Assembly (NCBI GenBank): GCA_003117195.1
Contig: BDSI01000235.1
Location: 39,241 to 103,240 of the forward strand
Direction: 5' to 3'
Source: Eudorina sp. 2006-703-Eu-15
Taxonomy: Eukaryota > Chlorophyta > Chlorophyceae > Chlamydomonadales > Volvocaceae
Length of the DNA stretch: 64,000 nt
The notes below the pieces were generated by a model. That model saw only the letters and a list, made by a program, of their open reading frames with translations. It did no database searches and was not told the DNA's origin. Positions 1-10,700 of the stretch are shown piece after piece (within the stretch, counting starts at the first letter, position 1; every line of letters begins with the position of its first letter). The position numbers and the translations under genes were made by a program.

Positions 1-133
1 TAGCCGTCACAACACCATGAAACTAACATAACGTGGAATCATTCTGCTGCCACTGCACAAACTAACAGCACTTGCACGTAATAATGCCCGAACCTACATA
101 CGACCCACGACCGGCCTAACCCGTCTCGCTCAC

Positions 134-3100
134 CTTGTGATTGAAATCCTCCAATAACGCAACGTCGCCCGCCATCTTAGCCCGCAGGGCCAGGTAGATG
201 TTTCTGTGCGTCCGGCGGGCAAGCAAGCAAGCAAGCAAGCACGCATAGCGACGCCCCAGCCGATATAATGCATGCATATATGTATATATGTGGGAGTAGC
301 TAGTAGCGGGAGTTAAAGATGAAAGACACGCACCTACCAGTAACGAATGATGAACTGTCCCCCTACCGACGCACCTGCCTGCGCCCTATTATCTACTGGC
401 CGCTGACAAGTGGTACGTATGCAAGCAATGTGCACAGCAGGCAAAATAGGCATAATGGCATACCATGTATGTATGTACCGCGCGCACCGCCGCCGGCAAA
501 GTCGAGTATCAGCAGACATTGTACTGGTGGTGAATTTAACAATAATAAACAATAGCCATAATAATAACAACACAATCATTAAATAAATCACCAGCAGCTG
601 TACGCGTATAGCTTCCGGTAAATATGCATGGTACCGTCGTAATTATATATTCCTCAAAGGTTGTAACCGTTACAAGGTGGACCCGTATCCCGTATATATT
701 CGTTTGCCCTTGGTTGCTCTGTGCGCCCAAGGACGCAAATGTGTGTTCATGATCAATTTTAGTACGTAATCGAGCCGTACTTGTATTGTATGTCGTGATG
801 TGTGGCTAGCAAGCAAGCAAGCAGGTAAATCTATCCATATTTCTGGACCCCGTGCATACGTAGACCACGCACAGGGGAGACAGACAGCTAGCTACCTCCG
901 TGAACAACTAACGAAGGTATACCTCGTATACGCCACTTGGCCCAACCAGTCGGGCTTGATCTTGAGCATGACTCCTGAAGGGCCCAGGTAAGTTGCTGGA
1001 AGGAAAAACTGCCGGAAGACCCCCGCAGGAAAGTTCGAACTGTTGAGCTCAGCTACGGCAGTGGCCCAGCCCAAACGCCACAATTCGGGGGCGCTGGGGC
1101 AGCCGTTGCCCATGCCCATGCAGCTCGAAAAGTCGCCATACTCCATTCCATCTTCACTGTAACCGGGCCAAAGGCCAAAGTTGTGTAGCATCTCTTGCAT
1201 AACCGTGCCTTTCGCGAAGACGCCCTGCAGATAACGAACAAATGCGTGGACAGACGGACCCATGTGTATCATGCCTTATCAGAAAAGGACCAGCTGGCAG
1301 ATGCCTTCAAGTGACATCTCATGATACTTATCCAGGATCGTTATACACTACAACCCACGGTCGATCACCTACCAGCGGGTCGATAAAAACCAGCACAAGC
1401 GTTCGGCGACACTACACCCGCAATAATCCTGCATTACATACTACGACAGGTACGTACCTGGGCATCGGGTGTAAACCAGGTCTGCGTCCCGGGCAGCTCG
1501 GCAATCCCCGCCCAGCCACAGATGGGACCAAACCCCGTTGGAAGCACGTACATGAAGTGCGTGTAGGCCGCAATCTGCACTCCTGGCATGTAAAGGCATT
1601 ACATGCAAGTAAGCATGTGCAATTTAGGTATTCACAGATGCCATATAATATATATACATATATATGTACTTGTCCTATGCTGTTGTTGTGCCTTTCAGGA
1701 TCTCGTTTCGGGGCTATAAAATCAATGAATTTTGCGAGCAGGCAGCAGGGACATACAATCGTGAAAACGACATGGATGGATAGGCGCCGACATACATTGT
1801 ATTCCCTGCTATTCTGCTCGCTCGCTATGGATTTCACGTCATTTCAAGTGTGCGTCCAGCAGACCAGCAGTGACCAACCGTTGAAGAAATTGCCAACGCG
1901 CGCGACGGACTACAACCAGTGTTTTTTTTCGTTTTTAGGGGGAAATTTTTCATTACAAGTCAAGTAATGAAATTTCAGGGATTTTCGCAAACTATTACTT
2001 GACCGTTGGGCGCTGGGGGGGCTCCGCCCCCCCAGAACCCCCCCATAAGTGTTACTAACCACGTTCGTTAAGCTAGTGCCACGATTCTTGCAGTGTTGGG
2101 TGTTATGATAGGCCCGGACCCGGACGAGGTGCTTGCACGCCTGCCTGGCTTCGGTCACACACACGGGCGGGACACACACACAGTCACACACACACAAACC
2201 GCGCCCTCCTCTCCAGCCATGCCGCTGCCATCGGGATGCTCGCCCTCGCCCTGACGTCCGCCATCGCCGCTGCTATCGTCCTCTATTACGACACTGAGCT
2301 TACCGACGACGCTTACGTGTATCACGGTCTGAATCGTTTTCAACCGGGATTAGAGCGTCGGAGTCGGGCGTCCCGAGCTGCAGCTGAAGCGCTGCCGATG
2401 TGTTGCCGGCATCCGTTGAAGCGTCCAAAGAGCGTCCAGCATTTGTGGTTAACGGTGTGTCTGGCTGCTTAGAAGGCCTACCACGCACGCTTGGGTTTTT
2501 TAGCTTCTGAATATTTTGCTGCGTTGAGACCGGTCAGAAATGCTCCTATGCCGCGTTGACTCACGGGTGTAACCTTCTTACGACTGTCCATGGCATATTA
2601 TTGCATTAAACTATGTCTAAATAGCTCATTGCATTATTTGGCCTGCGCTCGCTGGTTGAGACCATTATTTTGGCCTAAGTAATGAGTTCGTACAGGCCGA
2701 AGTGAAACTATTCCTTAATTTTCAAGCCCAAATTCCCGATTTATTACTTATAAGGAATCTATTACTTAAAAAACCACTGACTACAACGCACCTGCTGGCA
2801 GACTCTGCTTTGCGGTCATAGCAATTGCATCCTCGTTGCAACTCATGAAGAGTGCTGAACATGGTAACACCGTCGACACGACCTGCCAAAAACAAATACA
2901 CAAATACGGATCTAAACATACGGTATTTTTACAACCCTTTTCCTCGTATATATGTCAGCAGCTTCATTGGTTCATAAAATACATACATCTGACCTTGGAC
3001 AGCTGCCTGTCGAACACCATCCTGCCATAACTGCAGTTCCCAAAGTAATCCGCGTATCCACCAGGGGCTAGAAAAGCATTCCGTATACTCGTCACCTGCA

Positions 3101-5007
3101 ATGGTCATAATTTTACGCGCAGCCTGTAAAGGTTGTATATGTTAATTAACATGCACACAGGGATTCGTGACGCATGGTAATAACATTGATACCTATAAGT
3201 AATCAGAAGAAACCGAAGACGCAAAAAGACAATATTTTGTAATGATATAACAATACATAAGAAGGATACGGATAAGATTACAAAAAACATTATAATAATA
3301 AACAACTAAAACAAACGATTCATACGATTCATAAAAAGAAGAAGAAGAATTATACAAATACGAATGATAATTAAAGCATACATCAACAGTAATTATCAAT
3401 ATGTAAAACATTGCATTGCTTATAACACCTACTATCAATAATAACATTTAAGAATACAGCGACTATAATAAGTTATAAATATAATCATAAAATAAATCAA
3501 ATAACACATAATCCAAAATAAAACATATACAAAGAAATACATAAAATCAACATACATGGACTATAGCGTGTGTGAAGGGTCAACTAACGGTGATGTTACT
3601 ATGTATGGTCTTTCGATCGCTAGACGTTATCAGTGTTTCTGTCTTCTCCACCCCGGCGGGGAAATAGGGTTCCGCAGGTTTCCGGCCTGTCGCCAGTCGC
3701 CTTTGGCAGGGCAGAATTTGGGAGTATTGGGAGTGTTCCTAGGTGCCTGGAAATAAAACCTTCGGGCCGGGCGGGAAAATATTCTTGTAATTGTAAATGT
3801 TTCGATAATTTTGACAGTAGGGCCAATACTATCGATCAAAGCAATGATACATTCATGGGCATCACCGGTGCCAAGATAGAGTCTAAGAGCTCAGCCTCAA
3901 GTAGCATCAAACACGCTTTCCTGCTGCGTGGCGTGGCGTGGCAGATTTCCTGGCTCTTTTCCTAGCTAGTCTGCTGGAAAATATATAGTTGGCAGGGCAG
4001 ATTTTCGGCTCTGTACAGCGTCAATTAATACATAGATGTTTCCCATGCATTATCAAGACGATGATGTAAAACAGTATACATGGGTGGCATTATTATTAGG
4101 ATGTTACAGCGGACCCCGCGGGTCATCGGTGACAGCCCCGGCGACAGCCGAGGCTTCCTCACCATACACTGCCTAAATGAACTAACGCCACCATGGCATG
4201 TTAATACCAACACGGCGAGCGGCTGCATTATTGCGCGCGCGGCGCGCCCCTTACGTACTATCGATCAACAATGAATAATGCAACAAATAATGCAACAGCA
4301 GTGGCCAAAATCCTGAACGCTGCATATGCACTGCTGCCTGTCTGCTTTCAGACGAGGGCAGGCAGGGACTTGTGACCACCACTTACACCACTTACATTGG
4401 CGGCCGGCTGGATGCCACACTCCGCGGTTTTACTTAGACCGACGACCATTACAAGCACCTTCAGTGTAATGTTGGTGGCTGGCACCGGCCCGCTCGCCAG
4501 GATGACTTGCGCGTTGGAGACGGTTGTGCAGGTCCTTGCGCCCGCAGTGGGCAGGTAGCAGGTCTGCGTGCGGGTCCGTGGATGGTGAACATTATGAACA
4601 AGCAAGGCATACGTAACGAAGTGAGTAAAGTGAGTGAACATACCGCTAGAAGAAATTACAACAGACGACGCATGTTCCCTTATTATTAATAATAAACACG
4701 CACGTCAGATAGGTTACGCTCGGTCTAGCTAGTCTTTCTTTCTTTTCTTTCTTCCTAATTTAGGTAGATAGGTAGGGGCGACCCGCTTTTCAAAAGGCGC
4801 TTGCAAGCTAATAATCTCGGTTACCGATCATGGACCTCTATCTCCAGCAAGGGGGCGGGCACGCACCAGCGACACCGTGCGTCCAGCAGGAATAGGAAGT
4901 CCTGTTTCAGAGTCGACAGGTTGTCCCGGCATCACGTATTTGATGTTGTTGGTCGATACAAGCATCCATTTGCCAATAGGCTTTGTGGTGATGTACTGCA
5001 ACAGGCC
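134..5007 (-). CDS. Gametolysin/VMP-like peptidase M11 (partial, 3' end beyond window)
   Basis: Extracellular-matrix metalloprotease of the volvocine gametolysin (MEROPS M11) family, normally secreted to cut hydroxyproline-rich wall or matrix proteins. Exons read on the minus strand: about 4875-5007 (propeptide-like, WMLVSTNNIKYVMPGQPVD), 4396 to about 4536 (TLKVLVMVVGLS), 2994 to about 3070 (DYFGNCSYGRMVFDRQLSK), about 2775-2850 (SCNEDAIAMTAK), 1458-1582 (YTHFMYVLPTG and CGWAGIAELPG), 937-1224 (catalytic segment) and 134-203 (NIYLALRAKMAGD). Phases join cleanly from 1582 through 937. The catalytic helix reads QEMLHNFGLWP, followed by EYGDFSSCMG, CPSAPEL and LGW. The Gln in place of the first His matches Volvox VMP-type QExxH enzymes, but Pro replaces the usual third His ligand. 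Some middle exon edges are approximate, and the C-terminus lies off the left edge. Introns are AT-rich and carry repeats. Confidence 0.8.
2013..2035. repeat. GC hairpin with 10-bp arms
   Basis: Seven G, then a short TCC loop region, then seven C form a perfect inverted repeat with arms CTGGGGGGGC and GCCCCCCCAG. It sits in an AT-rich intron of the protease gene. A second small inverted repeat (TTCATTAC...GTAATGAA) lies 40-60 bases upstream. Such G/C hairpins are often parts of mobile elements in GC-rich algae, but no full element was delimited here. Confidence 0.5.
4099..4180 (+). repeat. Dispersed repeat family, copy 1
   Basis: Longest plus-strand copy of a short dispersed repeat whose core runs GGATGTTACAGCGGACCCCG, then GGGTCATCGGTGACAGC, followed by a tail that includes CTTCCTCACCATACACTGC. 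Related copies lie at 13530-13600 (minus), 24172-24221 (minus) and 40520-40557 (plus). This copy lies in an intron of the M11 protease gene. No coding potential is visible. Confidence 0.75.
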
Positions 5008-5403
5008 CTGCATATGCCATATGCACAGTGTGTTTACAAGCAGCCCCAGCGGCATCACGACAGGCTTAGTACACGTGTATTTGTGAATGCGGACACCGCA
5101 GGAATAATACAATCAAGTCCACACAACTCACTAAACTAACCAGCACGCACGCGACTTTGCATCCGCACCTGCATGGTAACGTAACCGGAGAGAAGCAGCT
5201 GCGGCGGCGCCCTGACATTAGCAGTTGGTGTCGGTCGGGGAGATTTGCGTACAGCAGCGCCCCCTGCACAGCCGCAGCCCATCAGCTAGTATGTATACAT
5301 GTAGGTAAATGGTGCATACCTTGCTTCCGCGATGGGAAGACATTGTGATGACTGTGATACCGTATCGAATCAATCTTTTTGCGAATAAATAATCAACTGT
5401 TTG

Positions 5404-5801
5404 TGGCCTCGCAAAATGTCAACAAAAATTGGGATGGATCCCTCGCAAATCTTTAGAGTTTCAAAAACACCTACAAGGCGTCTCGCAAAATATTTTCGAA
5501 AAAATTAATTAATGCAGTCGGCCGTTTTGCAGCCCTTACCAAGCACAGGCGGGCAGCCGCATGCAGCGCACATTGAGTAGGCGATGGCAGGAATGCCCTC
5601 CGAAACAGAGCGTCTGTAGTTTGTTCGATTTCTTCAGTCATAATACTATACTTTTGCTGATGATGAGATGCGTGCTCGCAAACTACTTTAATATACGGCT
5701 CACGAGCTCGCAAATTCCTGAAATTTCTGAATAAACTCCCATCGGCGCCTCGCAAAATAATTGCGCTTCCATATTGAAATTTAAATTACTTTCTGGCCTC
5801 G
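5404..5801. repeat. Irregularly spaced CTCGCAAAAT motif cluster
   Basis: The motif CTCGCAAA, usually CTCGCAAAAT, occurs six times in about 400 bases (near 5411, 5440, 5481, 5705, 5749 and 5790) in one orientation. Spacing is irregular (about 30, 40, 225, 45 and 40), so this is not a simple tandem repeat. No gene is recognised in the interval. It could be remnants of a degenerate satellite or a cluster of protein-binding sites. Confidence 0.6.
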
Positions 5802-5867
5802 CAAAATAATCTTCTAGCTAGGATGGCCCATCCTAGCTAGCATGCATGTACGCACTTGGGTTTGCCA

Positions 5868-5918
5868 AGTAAGGCGGCCTAGGCGGCCTAGGCAGCCCAG
5901 GCGGCCTAGGCGGCCCAT
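5868..5918. repeat. Tandem AGGCGGCCT short repeat
   Basis: Four to five near-perfect copies of a 10-base unit containing AGGCGGCCT, itself close to palindromic. The array follows the AT-rich CTCGCAAAAT cluster and is a sharp local GC spike. No coding frame of note. Confidence 0.7.
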
Positions 5919-6561
5919 ATGGTCTTGTGCATGAGTTTCAGTAGTGCTTTGCCTATCTGCTAGCTGGGGGCGAGTACGTGGGCGCCTATCTGGCCAGGAT
6001 GACGTACGAGCTGAGGGCTAGTGTAGCTAGTGCCTAAACATGCAAAGCATGTATGTATTAGGGACAGCCGAGCGAAGCCTCCTCACCACACATTGAGAAC
6101 TGCATGGGAACCGCGCGCACCACCAAAAATACCATTGATGAAACCTAAACACCGGAATAGCACTGCACCAAGTAGAACCGCGCCAAATACACCCCCTTTA
6201 CCCGGGGCGGGGTCATCTAGACCATCAGTGCTCGGAAGCGAATGAACCGCAGTTGCCTGGACACCTAGGTTCATTCGGTCGTGTAATAAGAGTGTATTTG
6301 TGAGAACCACGCACGGTATGTATGTATGTATGTATTAATGTATGCATGTGTATATATGTATGTCGGTATGTCCCTTCCATAACTTGTACTAATAATGAGC
6401 ACACACGCGCGAGCGAGTGTACCTCACCAGCCGTGCACGTGCATGCCAGCGCCAGAATGAGTGTGACGGGAAGCGCCTGTCGGATTATTAATAATATTAA
6501 TAATACAGTCTCCTGCTGACCGCATCCACGGACAGGCGCAGGGTGGAGGCGCCGATGGCTG

Positions 6562-6654
6562 TGTAAGCCGGTACGGCAGTGCGCCGTACAGACGCTCACA
6601 ATATAGGGAGCCCAAATGGGTTCCCAACCATCCGGTAAGCCTTTGCGTCTTACA
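6562..6654 (+). repeat. TRIM 5' LTR (93 bp)
   Basis: Direct long terminal repeat starting TGTAAGCCGG and ending CGTCTTACA. By eye it is base-for-base identical to 7018-7110. Confidence 0.93.
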
Positions 6655-7017
6655 AATGGTATCGAGACCAACGATGTTGATCTCTGTATCACAACTCAAC
6701 GTCGTGGGTTCGATTCCCGGTTGGGCATTCACTCGGTAGGGTTGGAGTATCTGACTGGCCACCAGTGAAACTCCTGAAAAGTGAGTAATCCACGGGTTCG
6801 AATCCTGACAGGATCCTTGGGAATAAATACCGGGACCATCCTAGTAGGTACGGCTACGGGCACGACCTGCAAGGACCCTGGTTGACGCAATCATATGGCT
6901 AGAACCCAATCAATGGTGCGCCCTTGAGGCGGGTTCATGGTTAAAATGATCTCACCCTGGCTCGATCCTGAGACTACGGTCCGAGGACGAACCGGCCTTC
7001 GGCGAAAAGGGGGGGAG

Positions 7018-7110
7018 TGTAAGCCGGTACGGCAGTGCGCCGTACAGACGCTCACAATATAGGGAGCCCAAATGGGTTCCCAACCATCCGGTAAGCCTTT
7101 GCGTCTTACA
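7018..7110 (+). repeat. TRIM 3' LTR (93 bp)
   Basis: Second identical LTR. It is preceded directly by the polypurine tract and followed by the target duplication GGCTG. Confidence 0.93.
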
Positions 7111-7249
7111 GGCTGTTATTACGGCTGCCTCCATCTACTCCACCGGCGGGCGTTCTCGTCCTCAAGAACATGTGGGCCTGCAAGGGTGTAATAAGCGTGC
7201 AGCAGGCTGCTGTCAGCTGCAAGTACTTCGTAAACCAATGTCTGTACGC

Positions 7250-7253
<4 letters not shown>

Positions 7254-7332
<79 letters not shown>
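7254..7332. repeat. (AT)n microsatellite followed by (GT)n
   Basis: About 31 AT dinucleotides (7254-7315) pass directly into about eight GT dinucleotides (7316-7332). A compound, slippage-prone microsatellite about 140 bp downstream of the TRIM. Confidence 0.95.
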
Positions 7333-7536
7333 CGTGTCGGTAATAAGCAAGACGCCTAGATAGTCTCCGATACAGTCCCAGAGATCACTCAGTAGGGGCT
7401 CGGTTACCCACGGATTATGGGCTGCGCGCGTGGGGTAGGTTACAGCAGCTCACCCATCGTTACGTACCCCTCCCCCTATTCCCCCTTATTCAGTTACTTC
7501 CCCCTTGTCTACCTGATCGGGGCTTTGTTTACATAC

Positions 7537-7752
7537 CATTGGGAAAACCGCGAATGGTTGCAAACTAAATGAATGAACGAAGGCGGCGGCAAGCACGTAC
7601 GGAAGGCACCAGCAGCACCACGCTCTCATCGATAACCATTGCTCAACACCGATGTACAGACTTTCCATTATTTCTACCTCAACGTCTGTCATTTTAGGGG
7701 CCGTGTTTAACTCGTGTATTGACTCGTGACTATATCTGCACCGCCTAAACAT
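7537..7752 (-). CDS. Candidate first exon with signal peptide or anchor (72 codons)
   Basis: An open frame starts at an ATG at 7752 and runs 72 codons to a strong donor (ATG^GTATGT) at 7537. The product has a charged N-terminus (KMTDVEVEIMESL) followed by a hydrophobic stretch (MRAWCCWCLPYVLAAAFV) like a signal peptide or signal anchor. It lies upstream of, and on the same strand as, the gametolysin-like exons, so it could be that gene's first exon; the intron would then contain the TRIM and the AT microsatellite. It could equally be a separate short gene or chance. The link is inference only. Confidence 0.3.
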
Positions 7753-10700
7753 GGCCCGGGTTTATCGGTGTACACTCGCCTCGTATATAACTCGTGTGCA
7801 AACCCCGACCGTGTAATACACGGCTTGTCGGCATATACACGGTCCTCCAAATTGCAGACGTACTACGCCACCCCCCTGTTCCCACCCCCGTAACACATAC
7901 CACGCAGTCTCCGGCAGGCGTCCTCTTATCATTATTAGTCTCTAACTAGGAGACAGTGTGGAGCGCAGTAATGCATGGCAGCGGAAAGCGTCGCCCGACT
8001 AGCCCGACCGTGTGCAGCAGATGCGCAAGGAGCGTAATTCACCTATCCGGGGCAGTCTGTGAGGTATAGATATTGCTTGCTTCGCAGCTTTTTGGGTGGA
8101 TGGGGTGGATGGGGTCGCTTCTGCTGCGTGTCCAGCCCTAGGAACTGAACGGCCCAACATCATGCCATCACCTAAATATCATGTTGTTTACCATAGATAG
8201 CTTCCTAGTTGTATTTGTTGTCTTCTTGCGCTTAATAAATGTGCATACCTACAAGTGATGAGTTGTGGGGCCTGGTGCCGACACCAGCTCGACGCCTGAC
8301 TTGGGTGTCAAGTGCTCTCCGTCTGTCTGAGCTGGTGTAGCTCAACGGGGCTGGAGTTCCTGCATGTAGCACTTTCAAACAAACGCGACGCTAATTGATG
8401 GATTATCGCACTGTCTGGAAGTCACTTTCATCTCAATAGGCCTATTTGTGTTTCTGCTTTCATACATTGCTACTTGAATTGATATTGCATAAGCCAACTA
8501 CGGAGTATATGGTCGATCGCCGTATCATCAGTTTTCATCTCAGGTGTCTTAAAGCATTAAAGCATTATCACCTGCGTAAAGGTGCGTACTGATGAATGAA
8601 AAGCGTTGATGGGAATTACGTTAAGACCAATCTTGTCCGCCGGCACGGAAAATGGATTCAACTTCCTCGACATTCCGATGATTGAATACTTGTCAGTTTC
8701 GAGTTTCAAGAGGTGCCTCCGGTATCATATCGGCAAACGGCGTAACCCATTATTCGTGGCCATCGAGACGGAGCAGGGAAGGGCGGGGGGGGGGGTAGGC
8801 ACTCCGAAGGCGGGCCTCTCGTGGGTCCGTGTTCCCCCGCCGACCCCTGTGGTCCATCTAGTGCTGTCTACTTACGTTACGGATTATGAAGCGTTCGTTT
8901 TAGTTAACTATTCACAATATATAATAAATCAAGTAATTGCGGTTAGGGTAATGCGTTAGCTAAGGAAGTGCGACAGTGACGTAAAGCAAGATGGTAGCTT
9001 TAGTGAACGGCGGGCAGCATTTATTTCTTTTGTGCATCTGACCATCCGTCAAGGAGACCTGAATGGGGTAATGAACGATAAATATATCTAGAGAAGAACG
9101 TATACGGTGTTTGTTTGCGCCACAGGAAACCGCTCACATCATTTCGCCTCCTACTAGTTCATCCCATCCGGCTACAGACGGCATGAACCTGCTGTCACTC
9201 AAGCAAAGCAAACACCGGCGCGCGCAGCAATGCAGCACGTCGAATCACAAAGTTCGTGTATGTGATTGTTTGTTTATCTATATATCGACGCGCACGCGTG
9301 AACAGCGTCCGGCTAGTCCTGCTGGCATACATTCGACATCAAACCCGAACAGCATCTATCGATGTTTGACATGTCCAGTTAAGCGTTGGAGATAGCGCTC
9401 CCCCCATATGCATGTATGCGGGGGTGTATGCGGGGGTTCAAGCAAAATACAGCTGAAGCAGCACCCGGGCGCACTTTCAAGCAAGGAGCAAAGCAAGGAG
9501 CAAAGCGCAAATCCAAACACGCAACCATGGCAACTCCTACCTGCTGATTGTATGTGAACGGATCTAACGTGTATGTCCAGGCGGAAGCGTCCCTTACGTT
9601 ACTGTCCGTATGGGCCGCGGATAGCGCTCTCGCTTATTGGCAGCAGGTACCGTTTGACTGGTGTGTGACCCGCAGCAGGTCCGTCGGACGCGCCGTTTTC
9701 GCGACTATACCGCTAGGGCCCACCCTTGTGAAACGTAATGCGGGCAATATTGACCGCCATTATATCTGTTGCAGCAGCACTGCCCCATCCAGCGCGTGCG
9801 CACATGCGCTGCGGGGGTCCGCCCGCGCCTGTACCACAGCACGCAGCAAGCTAGCTGGGCACACCAAAAGGTATGCTGCCATACGCATCTGGCATGCCCG
9901 CCCTGGAACGGAAGTTCATATGACGGCCGAATGAGCAAGCAAGCATCCCCGCCTACATTCTTAAGCATACACACACGCACTACTGCCGGTACAAGCACCA
10001 TAACAAGCAAGTAGGCGCATGCATGCGTCTGCCTGCAGCCCTGCTCCTCCGTTCACCTACCTACCGCCTGTTTTCACACGAAAGCGACCTAGCAGCTGAC
10101 TTGCAACAAAAGCAGCAGCACAAGCAGCAACAGAAGCAGCAGCAGCTACAGCCAAACGTGAAACTCCATAAGCCTACGACTCACGCACTGTCCGGTGTTG
10201 CTTTCCAGTCAAAGAAGCAGGCACCCTCCTCCATGGCTCCAAGTTGTACCTCCCTCCCCTACCCCGTCGCCATCCTTCCCATCCACGGTCAACGGCAGTG
10301 AAGGACTACATGGTACGAACCGTGCCAGCGGAACGCACGCACTGTTGTATGTACAGCTGCTGGACATGACGGCCAACATACAACAAGGGTCGGAGCCGCT
10401 AGGTGGCCACCTAGCCCCATGGGGATCGACCACAACGTGAAACACGTCACTAGGCACTAGGCACGCAGGAACGGGAGATAGATACATATGTAGCGGTGAG
10501 CAAGGTGGCACTGCGCTGATGGATTGTTGCGGGCGCCTGCACAGAAGGACGCGCATCGATAGCGCGCGATATTCACCAGGCGGCATGGTGGGTGCGTGCG
10601 TGGGGGCTGGAACACCCCGTACGTACGTACATACATACACATACACACGCACGCACGTGCATCGTATTGGCCGACAGCACATCTGAAGGATAAGTGCGTG

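Larger units (their letters stand above)
6562..7110 (+). mobile_element. Complete TRIM (terminal-repeat retrotransposon in miniature)
   Basis: A 549-bp non-coding element with two identical 93-bp LTRs (6562-6654, 7018-7110) that start TGTAAG and end CTTACA, flanked by a perfect 5-bp target duplication GGCTG (6557-6561 and 7111-7115). Two bases after the 5' LTR lies TGGTATCGAGAC (6657-6668); its first seven bases match the primer-binding site complementary to initiator tRNA-Met. A polypurine tract (GAAAAGGGGGGGAG, 7004-7017) abuts the 3' LTR. The 363-bp interior has no long frame and would need proteins from an autonomous relative. It contains two tRNA T-arm/B-box-like motifs (GGTTCGATTCC near 6707 and GGTTCGAATCC near 6796). 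Identical LTRs imply a recent insertion. Confidence 0.93.

Noticed and set aside
222..242. (GCAA)n run as a repeat array
   Set aside because: Only about five units, also seen near 807; ordinary microsatellite in an intron, not a CRISPR or satellite.
1412..1837. 141-codon minus-strand frame as an exon
   Set aside because: Wrong frame for the protease exon at 1458-1582, whose own frame gives clear gametolysin motifs and good splice sites.
6225..6692. 155-codon minus-strand frame across the TRIM edge
   Set aside because: Runs through the LTR and a TATG-rich tract; no domain, and the element boundary explains the sequence.
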